From positions 124,001 through 188,000 of the forward strand of contig NZ_CP116805.1 of the NCBI RefSeq assembly GCF_028463845.1: a stretch of 64,000 nucleotides of DNA, written 5' to 3'. How positions within the stretch are numbered: the first letter of the stretch is position 1; every line of letters starts with the position of its first letter. Position numbers and translations under genes: made by a program. A model generated the notes under the pieces. That model searched no databases. It had not been told where the DNA came from and was given only the letters and a program-made list of their open reading frames with translations. This stretch comes from Gimibacter soli. Its GTDB lineage: Bacteria; Pseudomonadota; Alphaproteobacteria; Sphingomonadales; Kordiimonadaceae. Shown piece after piece: positions 24,556 through 34,458 of the stretch.

Positions 24556-26067
24556 TCAGACGGCGGATGCTATAAGCCGGGCGACAGCCTCGCGGTGGCC
24601 GGGCAAGCGTCCCGCGTTCGCATCGATGATCTGCCGCAGATCGGCGAGATACCGCCCCAGCTGATCGTCCGACAGCTTGTCGGCGAGCGGCGTGAAGCTT
24701 TCCGGCATCAGCCCCTGCCCCACCATCACCTGCAGCCAGGCAACTTCGGAAAACAGTTCATTATTTTCGCGGAAAATCCGCCCGGTCTGCCGGAACAGGT
24801 CCAGCCGGTGGGTCAGGCTTTCGGGCACTGCCATCTCGCGGCATGCCGTCCAGAAGGCGCTGTCGGTGCGGCGGTTGAGGTGATAGTGCAGGATGATGAA
24901 ATCGCGCACGCGTTCATATTCGAACCCCACCTGCGCGTTATATTCGGCGATATTGGCGGCGGCGAAATTCAGATCCGGGAACATCTGCACCAGCCGCACG
25001 ATGCTTGTCTGGATCAGGTGGATGCTTGTCGATTCCAGGGGTTCCAGAAAGCCCGACGACAGCCCGACCGATACACAGTTCTTTTCCCAGAATGTGGCCC
25101 GCCGCCCGGTGCGGAAGCGGATGGTGCGCGGATCGGCGAGCGGCTTGCCTTCAAGGTTGCCCATCAGGATGGCGGCTGCCTCGTCCTCGCTCATATGGTT
25201 GCTGGAAAACACATGCCCGTTGCCGGCGCGGTGCTGCAGCGGAATACGCCACTGCCAGCCTGCCTTGTGGGCGATGGACTGCGTATAGGGCCGAAGCCGA
25301 GGTCCGTTCTCGGCAGGCACCGCGATGGCGCGGTCGCAGGGCAGCCAGCGGGTCCAGTCCTCGTAACCAACCCCAAGCGCCTCGCCGATCAGCAGTGCGC
25401 GGAAGCCCGAGCAATCGATAAAAAGGTCGCCTTCAACCGTCTCGCCGGATTTCAGCGTCACCGACCGGATGAAGCCGTTTTCGCCGTCGCGGTTGACGCC
25501 CATGATCATGCCTTCGATCCGCTTCACGCCGCCCGCTTCGCTGCCTTGCCGCAGGAAACGCGCATAAAGGCCTGCGTCGAAATGATAGGCTTCAACGATG
25601 CCTTCAAGCGGCGAATTGGGGATACGGTCAAGCCGGGCGTAGCGGTCACGGGAAGCCGCCTGATAATTGAAGCTATAGTTCCAGAGGCTCCCGGCATCTG
25701 CCCTGCCCGCCTGCCGGGCGCGCAGCCAGAAATTATGGAAGGGTGTGAGGCCTAGCGGGCGGCCGATGGTGCCGAAGGCATGCATGTAGCGGTCGCCAAG
25801 CCCGCCCCAGTTTTCAAACTCGATCCCGAGCTTGAAGGTGCCGCCGGTGGCCTTCACGAAGTCGGCTTCATTCATGCCGATAGCCTGATTGAAAACCTGA
25901 ATGGGCGGGATCGTCGCTTCGCCCACACCCACAGTGCCGATCTCGTCGGATTCGATCAGCGTGATGGAAAGCCCGGTGCCCAGCACCTTTGTCAGCAGGG
26001 CAGCGCTCATCCAGCCGGCGGTCCCGCCGCCCACAATCACCACCCGCCTGATCCGCATATCCTGCAT
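24556..26067 (-). CDS. Flavin-dependent tryptophan-halogenase-like protein
   Basis: A 503-residue flavoprotein. The FAD site GGGTAGWM is at 13-20; the catalytic lysine of flavin halogenases is present as Lys79 in GGTFKLGI; the halogenase motif GWxWxIP is at 270-276 (GWQWRIP); GFLEPLEST at 339-347 contains the active-site glutamate region. All signatures needed for halogenation are kept. Such genes often sit beside TonB-receptor sugar loci in Caulobacter and Xanthomonas relatives, where their substrates are unknown. It follows the large TonB receptor gene on the same strand, with a terminator between. A flavin reductase partner is not encoded nearby. Confidence 0.88.
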   Translation of the reverse strand: MQDMRIRRVVIVGGGTAGWMSAALLTKVLGTGLSITLIESDEIGTVGVGEATIPPIQVFNQAIGMNEADFVKATGGTFKLGIEFENWGGLGDRYMHAFGTIGRPLGLTPFHNFWLRARQAGRADAGSLWNYSFNYQAASRDRYARLDRIPNSPLEGIVEAYHFDAGLYARFLRQGSEAGGVKRIEGMIMGVNRDGENGFIRSVTLKSGETVEGDLFIDCSGFRALLIGEALGVGYEDWTRWLPCDRAIAVPAENGPRLRPYTQSIAHKAGWQWRIPLQHRAGNGHVFSSNHMSEDEAAAILMGNLEGKPLADPRTIRFRTGRRATFWEKNCVSVGLSSGFLEPLESTSIHLIQTSIVRLVQMFPDLNFAAANIAEYNAQVGFEYERVRDFIILHYHLNRRTDSAFWTACREMAVPESLTHRLDLFRQTGRIFRENNELFSEVAWLQVMVGQGLMPESFTPLADKLSDDQLGRYLADLRQIIDANAGRLPGHREAVARLIASAV

Positions 26068-26101
26068 CCGTGCCTGCCCTTCGTTTCCCGGAGGCTAGAA
26101 A

Positions 26102-26133
26102 GAAAAGCCCCCACCGGCAATACCAGCGGGGGC
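26102..26133 (-). terminator. Intrinsic terminator after the large TonB receptor gene
   Basis: On the minus strand GCCCCCGCTGG and CCGGTGGGGGC pair (with some G-T pairs) around TATTG and are followed by TTTTCTTTC. It lies between the receptor and the halogenase-like gene, so the latter may be expressed by partial readthrough. Confidence 0.8.
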
Positions 26134-26161
26134 GATTTTAGAGAAGCACGCTTCCCGGACC

Positions 26162-28933
26162 TTACATCTTGTAGGTCACGCCGAAGAGGAAGGTGCGGCC
26201 ATAGTTCTGGAAGTCGCGAACCTGACGCGGGTCGTTGTTATAGTAGGAGGTGAAGGGCTCGTTCGTCAGGTTGTTCACCTGGAACAGCAGGGAAAGGCCT
26301 TCAATACCCACTTCCGACAGATCGTAGCCGATCTGCGCGTCAACGATGGTCTCAGGCTTCACGTCCACAAGGGCGCGCGCAAGGCTGAGGGTCGAAACCT
26401 CGCCAAGGAAGCTCGAACGGTGACGCAGGCTGGCGCGAGCCTGGAAGCCGTGCTTTTCGTAGTAGATCGTGCCGTTCAGCACGGTCTTCGAAAGGCCCGG
26501 CATCTTGATCGGATCGCTGTCCGGGGTCTCGCGGATCGAGCTCTTGGTGAAGCTGGCCGAACCGAGTACGCCGAAGCCGTCAAGCGCCTCGGAGAACATC
26601 GAGAAAGGCACGCTCATCGAAAGTTCGACACCATAGATCTTGCCGCCATCGATATTGCCCGGACGCTCGATGAGGCCGGTATTCGAGGCTGCGTCGGTGA
26701 TCCCGGCATTCGCCAGAACGTCGGTGAAGTCATACTCTTCGAAGGTCGTGAACGGGAAGCTCTGGACCTTCTTGTAGAAGCCGGCAACCGAGGCATAGCC
26801 GCCTTCACCGAAGTAGGTTTCGTAAGCGAGGTCGAACTGCCACGTCTTGAACGGCTCGAGGCGCGGGTTGCCGCCCTTGCCGCGAACGATGCGGGTCGTC
26901 TGGTCATAGCCGAGCTCGAAACCGGCATTCATCTGGTCCATGCGGGCACGGGCCAGAACCTGCGCGACGCCAAGACGGATCTTGTTGTCGTCATTCAGGT
27001 TGAAGGCGACGTTCATGCTGGGCAGGAAGTCCCAGTATTTCTTGCCGTCGGTCACTTCGAGAAGTTGGACGGTGTTCACACCGTTTTCAGCGACCACACG
27101 AACCGCCGAACCGGTCGAGCTCTGGTCCGAATGAACCGCCTGCACGCCGATGTTGCCGGTAACCGGCAGCTCGCCGAGCATGGTGTCGATATTGGCCTGA
27201 ACATAGAAGTTCGAGACTTTCTCTTCGACAAGCCAGCTGTTGGTGGAGCGCGAAAGCTCGCTCTCGGATGCATCGGTCACGAGATAGGCGCCGGATTCGT
27301 AAAGCGCGCGGGCGTCATACGAAAGCATGTTGCCCATGCCGATGAATTCAAGCGAGGTCGGATCCAGGAGATACTGCGACGGAACCGGGAGCGTGTTGAA
27401 GGTCTGGTCCGCAGCAAACTCTTTCAGGGTCAGGAAGAAGCCCTGATCAAGCAGGCTCTTGGTGCGCTTCGAATAACGCGCGCCATATTCGATCGACGAC
27501 AGGAAGCCGTTATCGAGCGTCTGTTCGGCACTCAGGTGAACAGCCCAAAGCTCGTCATCGGTTTCAGGCGCGTTGACGAAGCCGTCCTGGCCGCGGTCGT
27601 TGTCGAACACACCGGCACCGATCAGGCCACCACCCCAGCTGAGCGGACCGCCAAGCTGGATGAGGTTCGGGTCGGAATAGTCAAGACCGTGGGTGAAGAT
27701 GGCACTACCATCCGGCGTGATGGTGAAGCCGATATTATCGGTCGCACCTACACCTGAACCACGGCCGGTACCGGAATAGGTCTCGGTGTTGCGCTCGGTG
27801 CGGTCAACGCTCGAATAGCTGAGGTCGGCTTCAAGGTGCCAGGTCTCGCTCAGCTCGTATTTGGTGTTCCAGCCGAGGGCGAGGGTTTTGGCCTTGCGGT
27901 CCACGAAGTCGTTACGAACCACAACCTCGGCGCCATTGAACTGGCCTTCGGTGATAAGGCCGTTATCTGCCGTCCAGCCGTCCTGCAGCGAAGCACCCGA
28001 CCACGACAGCGGAATTTCGATGCCGCGCAGGGTCTGCTCGTCGTCGAATTTCGAATAATAGGCGTCAATCGTGGTGCTGAAGGCGCTGTCATGCGGCGCG
28101 AATTCGAGCACGCCAAGGAAACCGTCGCGAGTCAGTTCGTTCGACTTCACATAGGGCTTGGCACCACCGATGACGAGGTTGCCATCTGCATTGCCGTTAT
28201 CGCTCGGGAAGCCCCAGGCATTCCAGCGCTCTTCCTGCGTCGGTGACAGCATGCGGGCATAACCGAGCGCGAGGCCGATGGTGTCGTCCGCGAACTGGTC
28301 AACGTAGGAAACGCTGCCGCGGTAGCCCCAGGCCGACGTGCCGGAGTTGAGGGCACCGAGATCGGCATATTCCGCGCGGGCGTTCACAACCAGTGCCTGC
28401 TTGCCATAAGCAAGCGGCTTGATGGTCTGCAGGTCAACGGTACCGCCGACCGCCTGGCTCGTCAGGCTCGCGTCCGGCGTCTTGTAGATCACGACGCCGT
28501 TGATCAGTTCCGACGGATACTGGTCATATTCCACCGCGCGGTTGTTGTTGGCCGAAACCTGTTCGCGGCCATTCAGCGTCGTGGTGGTGAAATCGGGGGC
28601 AAGGCCACGGATCGAGATCACGTTGGCGCGGCCATCAAGGCGCTGGGCAGCAAGGCCCGGCAGGCGCGCGATCGATTCAGCGATCGAGGCATCGGGCAGC
28701 TTGCCGATATCTTCCGCCGAAATGGCTTCTACGAGCGAGCTTGAAGCACGCTTCTTTTCAACCGACGACAGGATCGAGGCACGGATACCCGTGACGACGA
28801 TCTCATCGAGTTCAGTTTCGTCAGCGCCCTGATCCTGCGCCGAAACACCGCCGGTTACCGCGAAAGCAAGCGCAGCACCGGTCGCCACACCGGCCAGCAG
28901 CCGAATGCGGAAATCCTTCTTAGTCGTTTCCAT
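26162..28933 (-). CDS. TonB-dependent receptor, Caulobacter/Xanthomonas-type, probable maltooligosaccharide uptake
   Basis: A 923-residue outer-membrane receptor. A signal peptide (METTKKDFRIRLLAG... ending GVSA-QDQ) is followed by a TonB box (DEIVVTGIRAS), the plug domain with DASIAESIARLPGLAAQR and VISIRGLAPDFTTTTLNGRE, and a large barrel ending LFGVTYKM. This is the TIGR01782-type class used for oligosaccharide uptake, as in Caulobacter MalA. Position opposite the symporter-amylase-glucosidase operon supports a maltodextrin role; the ligand itself is inferred. ATG 28933 is preceded by GGAGAGGG; upstream in-frame sequence to 29164 is the promoter region. Confidence 0.9.
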   Translation of the reverse strand: METTKKDFRIRLLAGVATGAALAFAVTGGVSAQDQGADETELDEIVVTGIRASILSSVEKKRASSSLVEAISAEDIGKLPDASIAESIARLPGLAAQRLDGRANVISIRGLAPDFTTTTLNGREQVSANNNRAVEYDQYPSELINGVVIYKTPDASLTSQAVGGTVDLQTIKPLAYGKQALVVNARAEYADLGALNSGTSAWGYRGSVSYVDQFADDTIGLALGYARMLSPTQEERWNAWGFPSDNGNADGNLVIGGAKPYVKSNELTRDGFLGVLEFAPHDSAFSTTIDAYYSKFDDEQTLRGIEIPLSWSGASLQDGWTADNGLITEGQFNGAEVVVRNDFVDRKAKTLALGWNTKYELSETWHLEADLSYSSVDRTERNTETYSGTGRGSGVGATDNIGFTITPDGSAIFTHGLDYSDPNLIQLGGPLSWGGGLIGAGVFDNDRGQDGFVNAPETDDELWAVHLSAEQTLDNGFLSSIEYGARYSKRTKSLLDQGFFLTLKEFAADQTFNTLPVPSQYLLDPTSLEFIGMGNMLSYDARALYESGAYLVTDASESELSRSTNSWLVEEKVSNFYVQANIDTMLGELPVTGNIGVQAVHSDQSSTGSAVRVVAENGVNTVQLLEVTDGKKYWDFLPSMNVAFNLNDDNKIRLGVAQVLARARMDQMNAGFELGYDQTTRIVRGKGGNPRLEPFKTWQFDLAYETYFGEGGYASVAGFYKKVQSFPFTTFEEYDFTDVLANAGITDAASNTGLIERPGNIDGGKIYGVELSMSVPFSMFSEALDGFGVLGSASFTKSSIRETPDSDPIKMPGLSKTVLNGTIYYEKHGFQARASLRHRSSFLGEVSTLSLARALVDVKPETIVDAQIGYDLSEVGIEGLSLLFQVNNLTNEPFTSYYNNDPRQVRDFQNYGRTFLFGVTYKM

Positions 28934-29368
28934 GACCCTCTCCGAAGAATGCACGTTTTTCCCTCCCGTACCGAACCGGCCACCCGATTTTGAGGGGCGG
29001 CGAAAGACGGCGCACACCCCCTTCCGGTCTGCTCCGCCAACGTTCGGTCGTTTGCAAAAATTATCCAACATATTGCAAAATACAAGCTGATTTTTGAAAT
29101 TTGTTACAATCTTTGCAAAAGTTTGCATTGCACAAAAGATTAGACCAATTTTGCCGCAACGCACAAAAAATGGCTGAATACAACGTTTTTTCTTGATTTA
29201 CCCGATAAGTCCTGATCCATAATGCGCCTCAAGATCGACCGAACATTGGTTGAAACGTTTTGCAAAAACGATGCGTAATTTTGCAAAACCATAGAAACGG
29301 CAAGCCGCTCCGGGCGATGCTTGCAACAAGGGGTCGGACCGCCACAGTGCGGCCAGGGGAGTGAATCG
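28934..29368. promoter_or_regulatory. Divergent control region with repeated TTTGCAAAA operators
   Basis: A 435-base AT-rich intergenic region between the TonB receptor and the symporter operon. TTTGCAAAA-type palindromes are centred at about 29054.5, 29075.5, 29115.5, 29262.5 and 29283.5. The first two and the last two are each 21 bases apart, that is two helical turns on the same DNA face. The symmetry and spacing suggest cooperative binding by a dimeric or tetrameric repressor, most simply the LacI-type protein encoded at 34459-35502. Confidence 0.6.
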
Positions 29369-30961
29369 ATGGTGTCATCTGCCAGTGCCATGCTCGGCAA
29401 TCTCGATTATTCGATCATCGGCATCTATTTCAGCGCCATTTTCCTTCTCGGCATCTGGTTCGCCAAACGGTCCCATTCGGCCGAGGACTATTTCCTCGCC
29501 GGCCGCAAATCGACCTGGCCGATCATCGGCCTGTCGCTTTTTGCGTCCAACATCTCGGGTACCACGCTCGTCGGGCTCGCAGGCGACGCCTACGCCACGG
29601 GTATCTCGGTCTATAACTATGAATGGCTGGCTGCTGTCATCCTCGCTTTCTTCGCGATCTTCGTGCTGCCGTTTGTGCTGCGTTCCCGCGTCTTTACAAT
29701 GCCAGAATATCTGGAACGGCGCTACGACAAGCGGGCGCGGGTCTATTTCTCGGTACTCACCTTGTTCCTCACCATCGTGATCGATACGGCCGCCACACTT
29801 TATGCCGGCGGGCTGATGCTGAAGCTCTTCTTCCCCGACACGCCGATGTGGGTAACGATCACCGGGCTCGCCACCTTTGCCGGCGCCTACACCATCGCCG
29901 GCGGGCTGGCGGCCGTGATGTATACCGATTCCGTCCAGGCGGTCATTCTCCTTGTCGGCTGCACCGTCATTTCGGTCATTGCCTATAATACGGTCGGGGG
30001 CTGGGATGCGATCACCGCCGCTGTACCAGAAACCAAACTTAGCCTCATCCGTCCGCTCGATGATCCGGGCATGCCATGGCTCGGCCTCCTGCTCGGGGCG
30101 CCGCTCCTTGGCTTCTATGTCTGGTGTAACAACCAGTTCATGGTGCAGCGCGTGCTTTCGGCCAAGTCGATCGAGCATGGCCGCTGGGGCGCGCTGTTCG
30201 GTGGCCTGCTGAAGTTGCCGGTACTGTTCCTGATGGTACTGCCGGGTACCGCCGCCATCATCCTGTTCCCGGAACTCGAACGCGCTGACCTCGTGTTCCC
30301 CACCCTGCTGACGCACCTGCTGCCTACTGGCCTTCTCGGCCTTGTGCTCGCCGGCTTCCTTGCTGCGATCATGAGCCAGGTGACCTCGACCGTGAATTCC
30401 GCCGCCACGCTCGTGACGATGGATTTCATCAAGCCGCGCTGGCCGGAACTGAAGGCCGACCGCATGGTCGCCGTCGGCCGCCTTGTCACGCTGTGCATCC
30501 TGCTCGCCGCGATCCTCTGGGCGCCGCAGATCGGCAAGTTCGATTCGCTCTTCAAATATCTGCAGAAGATCCTGACCTATGCGGTGACGCCGACCGTGGC
30601 GCTTTTCATCCTCGGCAGCTTCTGGCGCGGTGCGAACGCCACGGGGGCGATTGCCACGCTCGGCCTTGGCACGCTCGCCGGTGCCATCTGCTTCGTGCTG
30701 ATTGAAGTCACCGGCACCTTCCATCTGCACTTCCTCTATATGGCGCCGATCCTCTTTGCCTTCTCCTGCCTCGTGCTGGTGGTGGCAAGCGGCCTGAAGC
30801 GCGGTTCGGAAGTCTCCGACGTCGAAAATTATGTCTGGACGGTTGCAGGCTACCGCGCCGAGACCGAGGCGCTGAAGGCTCTGCCCTGGTGGCAGAATTA
30901 CCGCCTGCACGCGCTCGCGCTCACCGTGATTGCCACCGTCATTGTTGTCTCGTTCCGGTAA
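29369..30961 (+). CDS. Sodium/solute symporter (SSS family), probable sugar importer
   Basis: A 530-residue transporter with about 13-14 membrane helices. SSS features include AEDYFLAGRKSTWPIIGLSLFASNISGTTLVG in the first helices, characteristic of SglT-like sodium/glucose transporters, and the later sodium-motif region GFLAAIMSQVTSTVNSAATL. It would bring glucose, maltose or short maltodextrins across the inner membrane with Na+. ATG 29369 follows GGGGAG. First gene of a tight operon (12 bases to the amylase gene, 2 more to the glucosidase gene). Confidence 0.87.
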   Translation: MVSSASAMLGNLDYSIIGIYFSAIFLLGIWFAKRSHSAEDYFLAGRKSTWPIIGLSLFASNISGTTLVGLAGDAYATGISVYNYEWLAAVILAFFAIFVLPFVLRSRVFTMPEYLERRYDKRARVYFSVLTLFLTIVIDTAATLYAGGLMLKLFFPDTPMWVTITGLATFAGAYTIAGGLAAVMYTDSVQAVILLVGCTVISVIAYNTVGGWDAITAAVPETKLSLIRPLDDPGMPWLGLLLGAPLLGFYVWCNNQFMVQRVLSAKSIEHGRWGALFGGLLKLPVLFLMVLPGTAAIILFPELERADLVFPTLLTHLLPTGLLGLVLAGFLAAIMSQVTSTVNSAATLVTMDFIKPRWPELKADRMVAVGRLVTLCILLAAILWAPQIGKFDSLFKYLQKILTYAVTPTVALFILGSFWRGANATGAIATLGLGTLAGAICFVLIEVTGTFHLHFLYMAPILFAFSCLVLVVASGLKRGSEVSDVENYVWTVAGYRAETEALKALPWWQNYRLHALALTVIATVIVVSFR

Positions 30962-30973
30962 GGGGGTTGCCGA

Positions 30974-32827
30974 ATGATTAGTCAGAAGTTTCTTACGGGC
31001 GCCTTCGCCAGCGTATCGCTTGCCGCCCTTCTTGCCGCCTGCAGCCCGGAGCAATCAACCGAACAGGCGAAAGCCCCTGCCGAGGCAACCGAGGGCGTGA
31101 AGGTTACAAGCCCCGCTGACCGGCCGGCCACGAACGAGGTGATCTATTTCATCCTGCCCGACCGCTTCGCAAACGCTGACCCGTCGAACGACCGTGGCGG
31201 CATCGCGGGCGAGACCCCCGACCATGGTTTCGACCCCACCCACAAGGGTTATTTCCACGGCGGCGACATCAAGGGCATCACCGAGAAGCTCGATTATATC
31301 GAAGGGCTGGGTGTCACCGCGATCTGGATGACGCCGATCTTCAAGAACAAGCCGGTGCAGGGCAACCCGGGCGACCAGTCGGCGGGCTATCACGGCTACT
31401 GGATCACCGACTTTACCCAGATCGATCCGCATTTCGGCACCAATGACGACCTGAAAGCGCTAGTGGCAGCGGCCCACGCGCGCGGCATCAAGGTGATTTT
31501 CGATATCATCACCAACCACACGGCGGACGTGATCAAGTATCTGGAATGCGCCGGGCCAGATACCGGCAAAATGATGCCCGAACAGGCCGATTGCCCGTAT
31601 CGCCCGCTGGGCGAGCCCAAATATACGGCCTATGTGCCTGCGGCCGAAGCCGGGATCAAAAAGCCCGAATGGCTGAACGACACGCGCTATTATCACAATC
31701 AGGGTAATTCGACCTTCAAGGGCGAAAGCAGCCTTTATGGCGATTTCGCCGGGCTTGATGATCTGGATACCGACAATCCCGAAGTCGCCGCCAAAATGGC
31801 CGACATCTACAAATGGTGGATCAGCGAGTTCCGCATCGATGGCTTCCGCATCGATACCGCGCGCCATGTGAATGATGAATTCTGGCAGAGTTTTGCACCC
31901 GCGATCATCGAGCATGCCAAGGCCGAAGGCCTGCCGAACTTCTATATGTTCGGCGAAGTCTATGAATTTACGCCAAAGCAGCTCAGCCATTTCACCAATG
32001 TGGCGAAGCTGCCGTCCGTGCTCGATTTCGCCCTTCAGTGGACGATCCAGAAAACCATCGTCGGCATCCCGGAAGCCGGCAGCCAGCAGGCCATTTTCTC
32101 GACGGGCTTCCAGTCGGAGACTGCCCCGAAGGCAGGCTTCGCCCCCACACAGGCGCTTGCCGACCTTTTCGATGGCGACATCGAATACACGGGTGTGGCA
32201 GGCAAATCTGCGACCTTCCTGCCGACCTTCCTTGGAAACCATGACATGGGCCGCTTCGGCTTCTTCCTGCAGCAGGCACACCCGGGCGCAGACCCCGCAG
32301 AACTGCTGAAGCGGGCCGAGCTTGCCAACGCGCTTCTCTTCTTCGCGCGCGGCGTGCCCGTCATCTATTACGGCGACGAGCAGGGCTTCACCGGCGACGG
32401 CGGCGACCAGGCCGCCCGCGAGAATATGTTCCCGAGCCAGGTTGAGAGCTACAACGACAATGTCCTGATTGGCTCGGACGCAACCACCGCCGGGGACAAT
32501 TTCAACCCCGATCATCCGCTTTACCGCCAGATCGCGACGCTCGCAGCGGTTCGCAAGGCCGAACCCGCCCTGATGCGCGGCAACCAGCGGACAGTCGCTG
32601 CCGGGGACGCGCCCGGTATCTTCGCCTTCGACCGCACCGATCTCGCGTCGGGTAGCGAACTGGTCGCGGCGATCAACACAAGCACCGAGGAAGCAAGCGC
32701 CGTTCTGGCGGTCGCCAATCCCGCCGGGCTTACCCCTGTTCTTTCCAGCGGCACGGCGGAACTCAGCCCTGATGGCACGCTCCGCCTTGCGCCGCTTTCC
32801 TACATTCTTTACCGCCGGACGAACTGA
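30974..32827 (+). CDS. Lipoprotein alpha-amylase family glycosidase (GH13)
   Basis: A 617-residue protein with a lipoprotein signal (lipobox LAAC). The GH13 barrel shows region I (FDIITNHTAD), region II GFRIDTARH with nucleophile Asp294, region III MFGEVYEF with acid/base Glu328 and region IV LGNHDMGRF with Asp424; the triad is complete. It should cut starch or maltodextrins while anchored to a membrane facing the periplasm or cell surface, feeding the adjacent symporter. Exact specificity (alpha-amylase or cyclomaltodextrinase type) cannot be told from motifs alone. Confidence 0.9.
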   Translation: MISQKFLTGAFASVSLAALLAACSPEQSTEQAKAPAEATEGVKVTSPADRPATNEVIYFILPDRFANADPSNDRGGIAGETPDHGFDPTHKGYFHGGDIKGITEKLDYIEGLGVTAIWMTPIFKNKPVQGNPGDQSAGYHGYWITDFTQIDPHFGTNDDLKALVAAAHARGIKVIFDIITNHTADVIKYLECAGPDTGKMMPEQADCPYRPLGEPKYTAYVPAAEAGIKKPEWLNDTRYYHNQGNSTFKGESSLYGDFAGLDDLDTDNPEVAAKMADIYKWWISEFRIDGFRIDTARHVNDEFWQSFAPAIIEHAKAEGLPNFYMFGEVYEFTPKQLSHFTNVAKLPSVLDFALQWTIQKTIVGIPEAGSQQAIFSTGFQSETAPKAGFAPTQALADLFDGDIEYTGVAGKSATFLPTFLGNHDMGRFGFFLQQAHPGADPAELLKRAELANALLFFARGVPVIYYGDEQGFTGDGGDQAARENMFPSQVESYNDNVLIGSDATTAGDNFNPDHPLYRQIATLAAVRKAEPALMRGNQRTVAAGDAPGIFAFDRTDLASGSELVAAINTSTEEASAVLAVANPAGLTPVLSSGTAELSPDGTLRLAPLSYILYRRTN

Positions 32828-32829
32828 TC

Positions 32830-34452
32830 ATGACCGCACCCGCATTCAATCATCCTGCTGCTGTCGCTGCCCCCGACATTGTCTGGTGGAAGGGCGCGGT
32901 GATCTATCAGATCTATCCGCGCAGCTTTGCCGACAGCAACGGCGACGGCATCGGTGACCTGAAGGGCATCACCGCCCATCTCGACCATGTGGCAGCGCTT
33001 GGCGTGGACGGCGTCTGGATATCGCCCTTCTTCAAATCACCGATGAAGGATTTCGGCTATGACGTCGCCGACTACTGCGATGTCGACCCGATCTTCGGCA
33101 CGCTGGCCGATTTCGATGCCCTTCTCGCCCGCGCCCATGCGCTTGGCCTCAAGGTCATCATCGATCAGGTCTATTCGCACACGTCCGCCGAATGCGAATG
33201 GTTCAAGGAAAGCCGCTCCTCGCGCGATAACCCCAAGGCCGACTGGTATGTGTGGGCCAACGCCAAGGCAGATGGCACCCCGCCCACCAACTGGCTGTCG
33301 GTCTTCGCAGGCCCGGCCTGGACGTGGGACGCCGGACGGCGCCAATATTATCTGCATAACTTCCTGTCGTCGCAGCCGGACCTCAACCTCCATAACCCCG
33401 ACGTGCAGGAAGCCGTTCTTGCCACCGCGCGCTTCTGGCTCGATCGCGGTGTCGATGGCTTCCGGCTGGATGCCACCAACTTCTATATGCATGACCCGGA
33501 GCTTCGCGATAACCCGCCCTATCCGGGGGCGGCGGCGCGCGAGAGCTATACCTTCAACTTCCAGGAACAATGCTATAACCAGTCGCACCCCGATATCCTG
33601 CCGTTCATCGAACGTTACCGGGCACTTCTGGACAGCTACAGCGGCGACCGCTTCACGGTTGCCGAAATCGGCGGCCGCCGCGCCATCGAGGAGATGAGCG
33701 ACTATACGAAGGGCAACAACCGCCTTTCGACCGCCTACAGCTTTATCTTCCTCGAATCGCCCGAACTTTCGGCCGGTGTCATCCGCAAGGCGCTTTCCGA
33801 CTGGGATGCCGCGACCGATGCCTGGCCTTCGTGGACCTTCTCGAACCACGACCGGCCCCGCACGCTCGGCCGCTGGGGCAAGGAGGCAGACCCCGCCACC
33901 TTTGCCCGCACCATGAACATGCTGCTCCTCAGCCTGCGCGGCACCATCTTCCTCTATCAGGGGGAAGAGCTCGGCCTGCCGCAGGCCGATGTGCCCTTCA
34001 ACCGGTTGCAGGACCCGGAAGCCCTCGCCAACTGGCCGAAAACACTTGGCCGCGACGGCACCCGCACCCCCATGCCGTGGAAGGCGGATACCCAGTTCGG
34101 CGGCTGGAGCTGCGATCCGTGGCTGCCGCTCGACCCGCGCCATATCTCCCTTGCCGCCGATGTGCAGACATCAGACCCCACTTCGACGCTCGCCTTCACC
34201 AAGGCCCTCCTCTCCCTGCGTCGGAGCCATCCCGCCCTGCGCGTCGGCGGCCACCGTTTCCTCGACACGCCCGAGCCGATCCTCGCCTTCACGCGGGAAG
34301 CGGACGGCGAAACGCTCCTCTGCGTTTTCAACCTGTCGAACGGTGATGTGCGCTTTGAGGGAGAGACCGGAACCGTGCTGCAAACCAGCGGCACCTGCGA
34401 CCCGGCCACCGGCGCCATGGGGCCTTTCAGCGGCTGGATCGTGAAGCTTTAA
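32830..34452 (+). CDS. Cytoplasmic alpha-glucosidase (GH13, oligo-1,6-glucosidase group)
   Basis: A 540-residue enzyme without a signal peptide. It starts WWKGAVIYQIYPRSFADSNGDG, typical of GH13 alpha-glucosidases. The catalytic residues are Asp214 (GFRLDATNFY), Glu279 (VAEIGG) and Asp341 (SNHDRPR). It would release glucose from maltose and short maltodextrins taken up by the symporter, with glucokinase completing the pathway. The start lies 2 bases after the amylase stop, so it is in the same operon. It ends 6 bases before the convergent lacI-type gene. Confidence 0.92.
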   Translation: MTAPAFNHPAAVAAPDIVWWKGAVIYQIYPRSFADSNGDGIGDLKGITAHLDHVAALGVDGVWISPFFKSPMKDFGYDVADYCDVDPIFGTLADFDALLARAHALGLKVIIDQVYSHTSAECEWFKESRSSRDNPKADWYVWANAKADGTPPTNWLSVFAGPAWTWDAGRRQYYLHNFLSSQPDLNLHNPDVQEAVLATARFWLDRGVDGFRLDATNFYMHDPELRDNPPYPGAAARESYTFNFQEQCYNQSHPDILPFIERYRALLDSYSGDRFTVAEIGGRRAIEEMSDYTKGNNRLSTAYSFIFLESPELSAGVIRKALSDWDAATDAWPSWTFSNHDRPRTLGRWGKEADPATFARTMNMLLLSLRGTIFLYQGEELGLPQADVPFNRLQDPEALANWPKTLGRDGTRTPMPWKADTQFGGWSCDPWLPLDPRHISLAADVQTSDPTSTLAFTKALLSLRRSHPALRVGGHRFLDTPEPILAFTREADGETLLCVFNLSNGDVRFEGETGTVLQTSGTCDPATGAMGPFSGWIVKL

Positions 34453-34458
34453 CCGGCT

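Noticed and set aside
29375-31054. Long minus-strand reading frame of 559 codons opposite the symporter gene
   Set aside because: The opposite frame encodes a clear SSS transporter; the minus-strand translation is a shadow rich in Asp, Glu, Gln and Arg with no domain.
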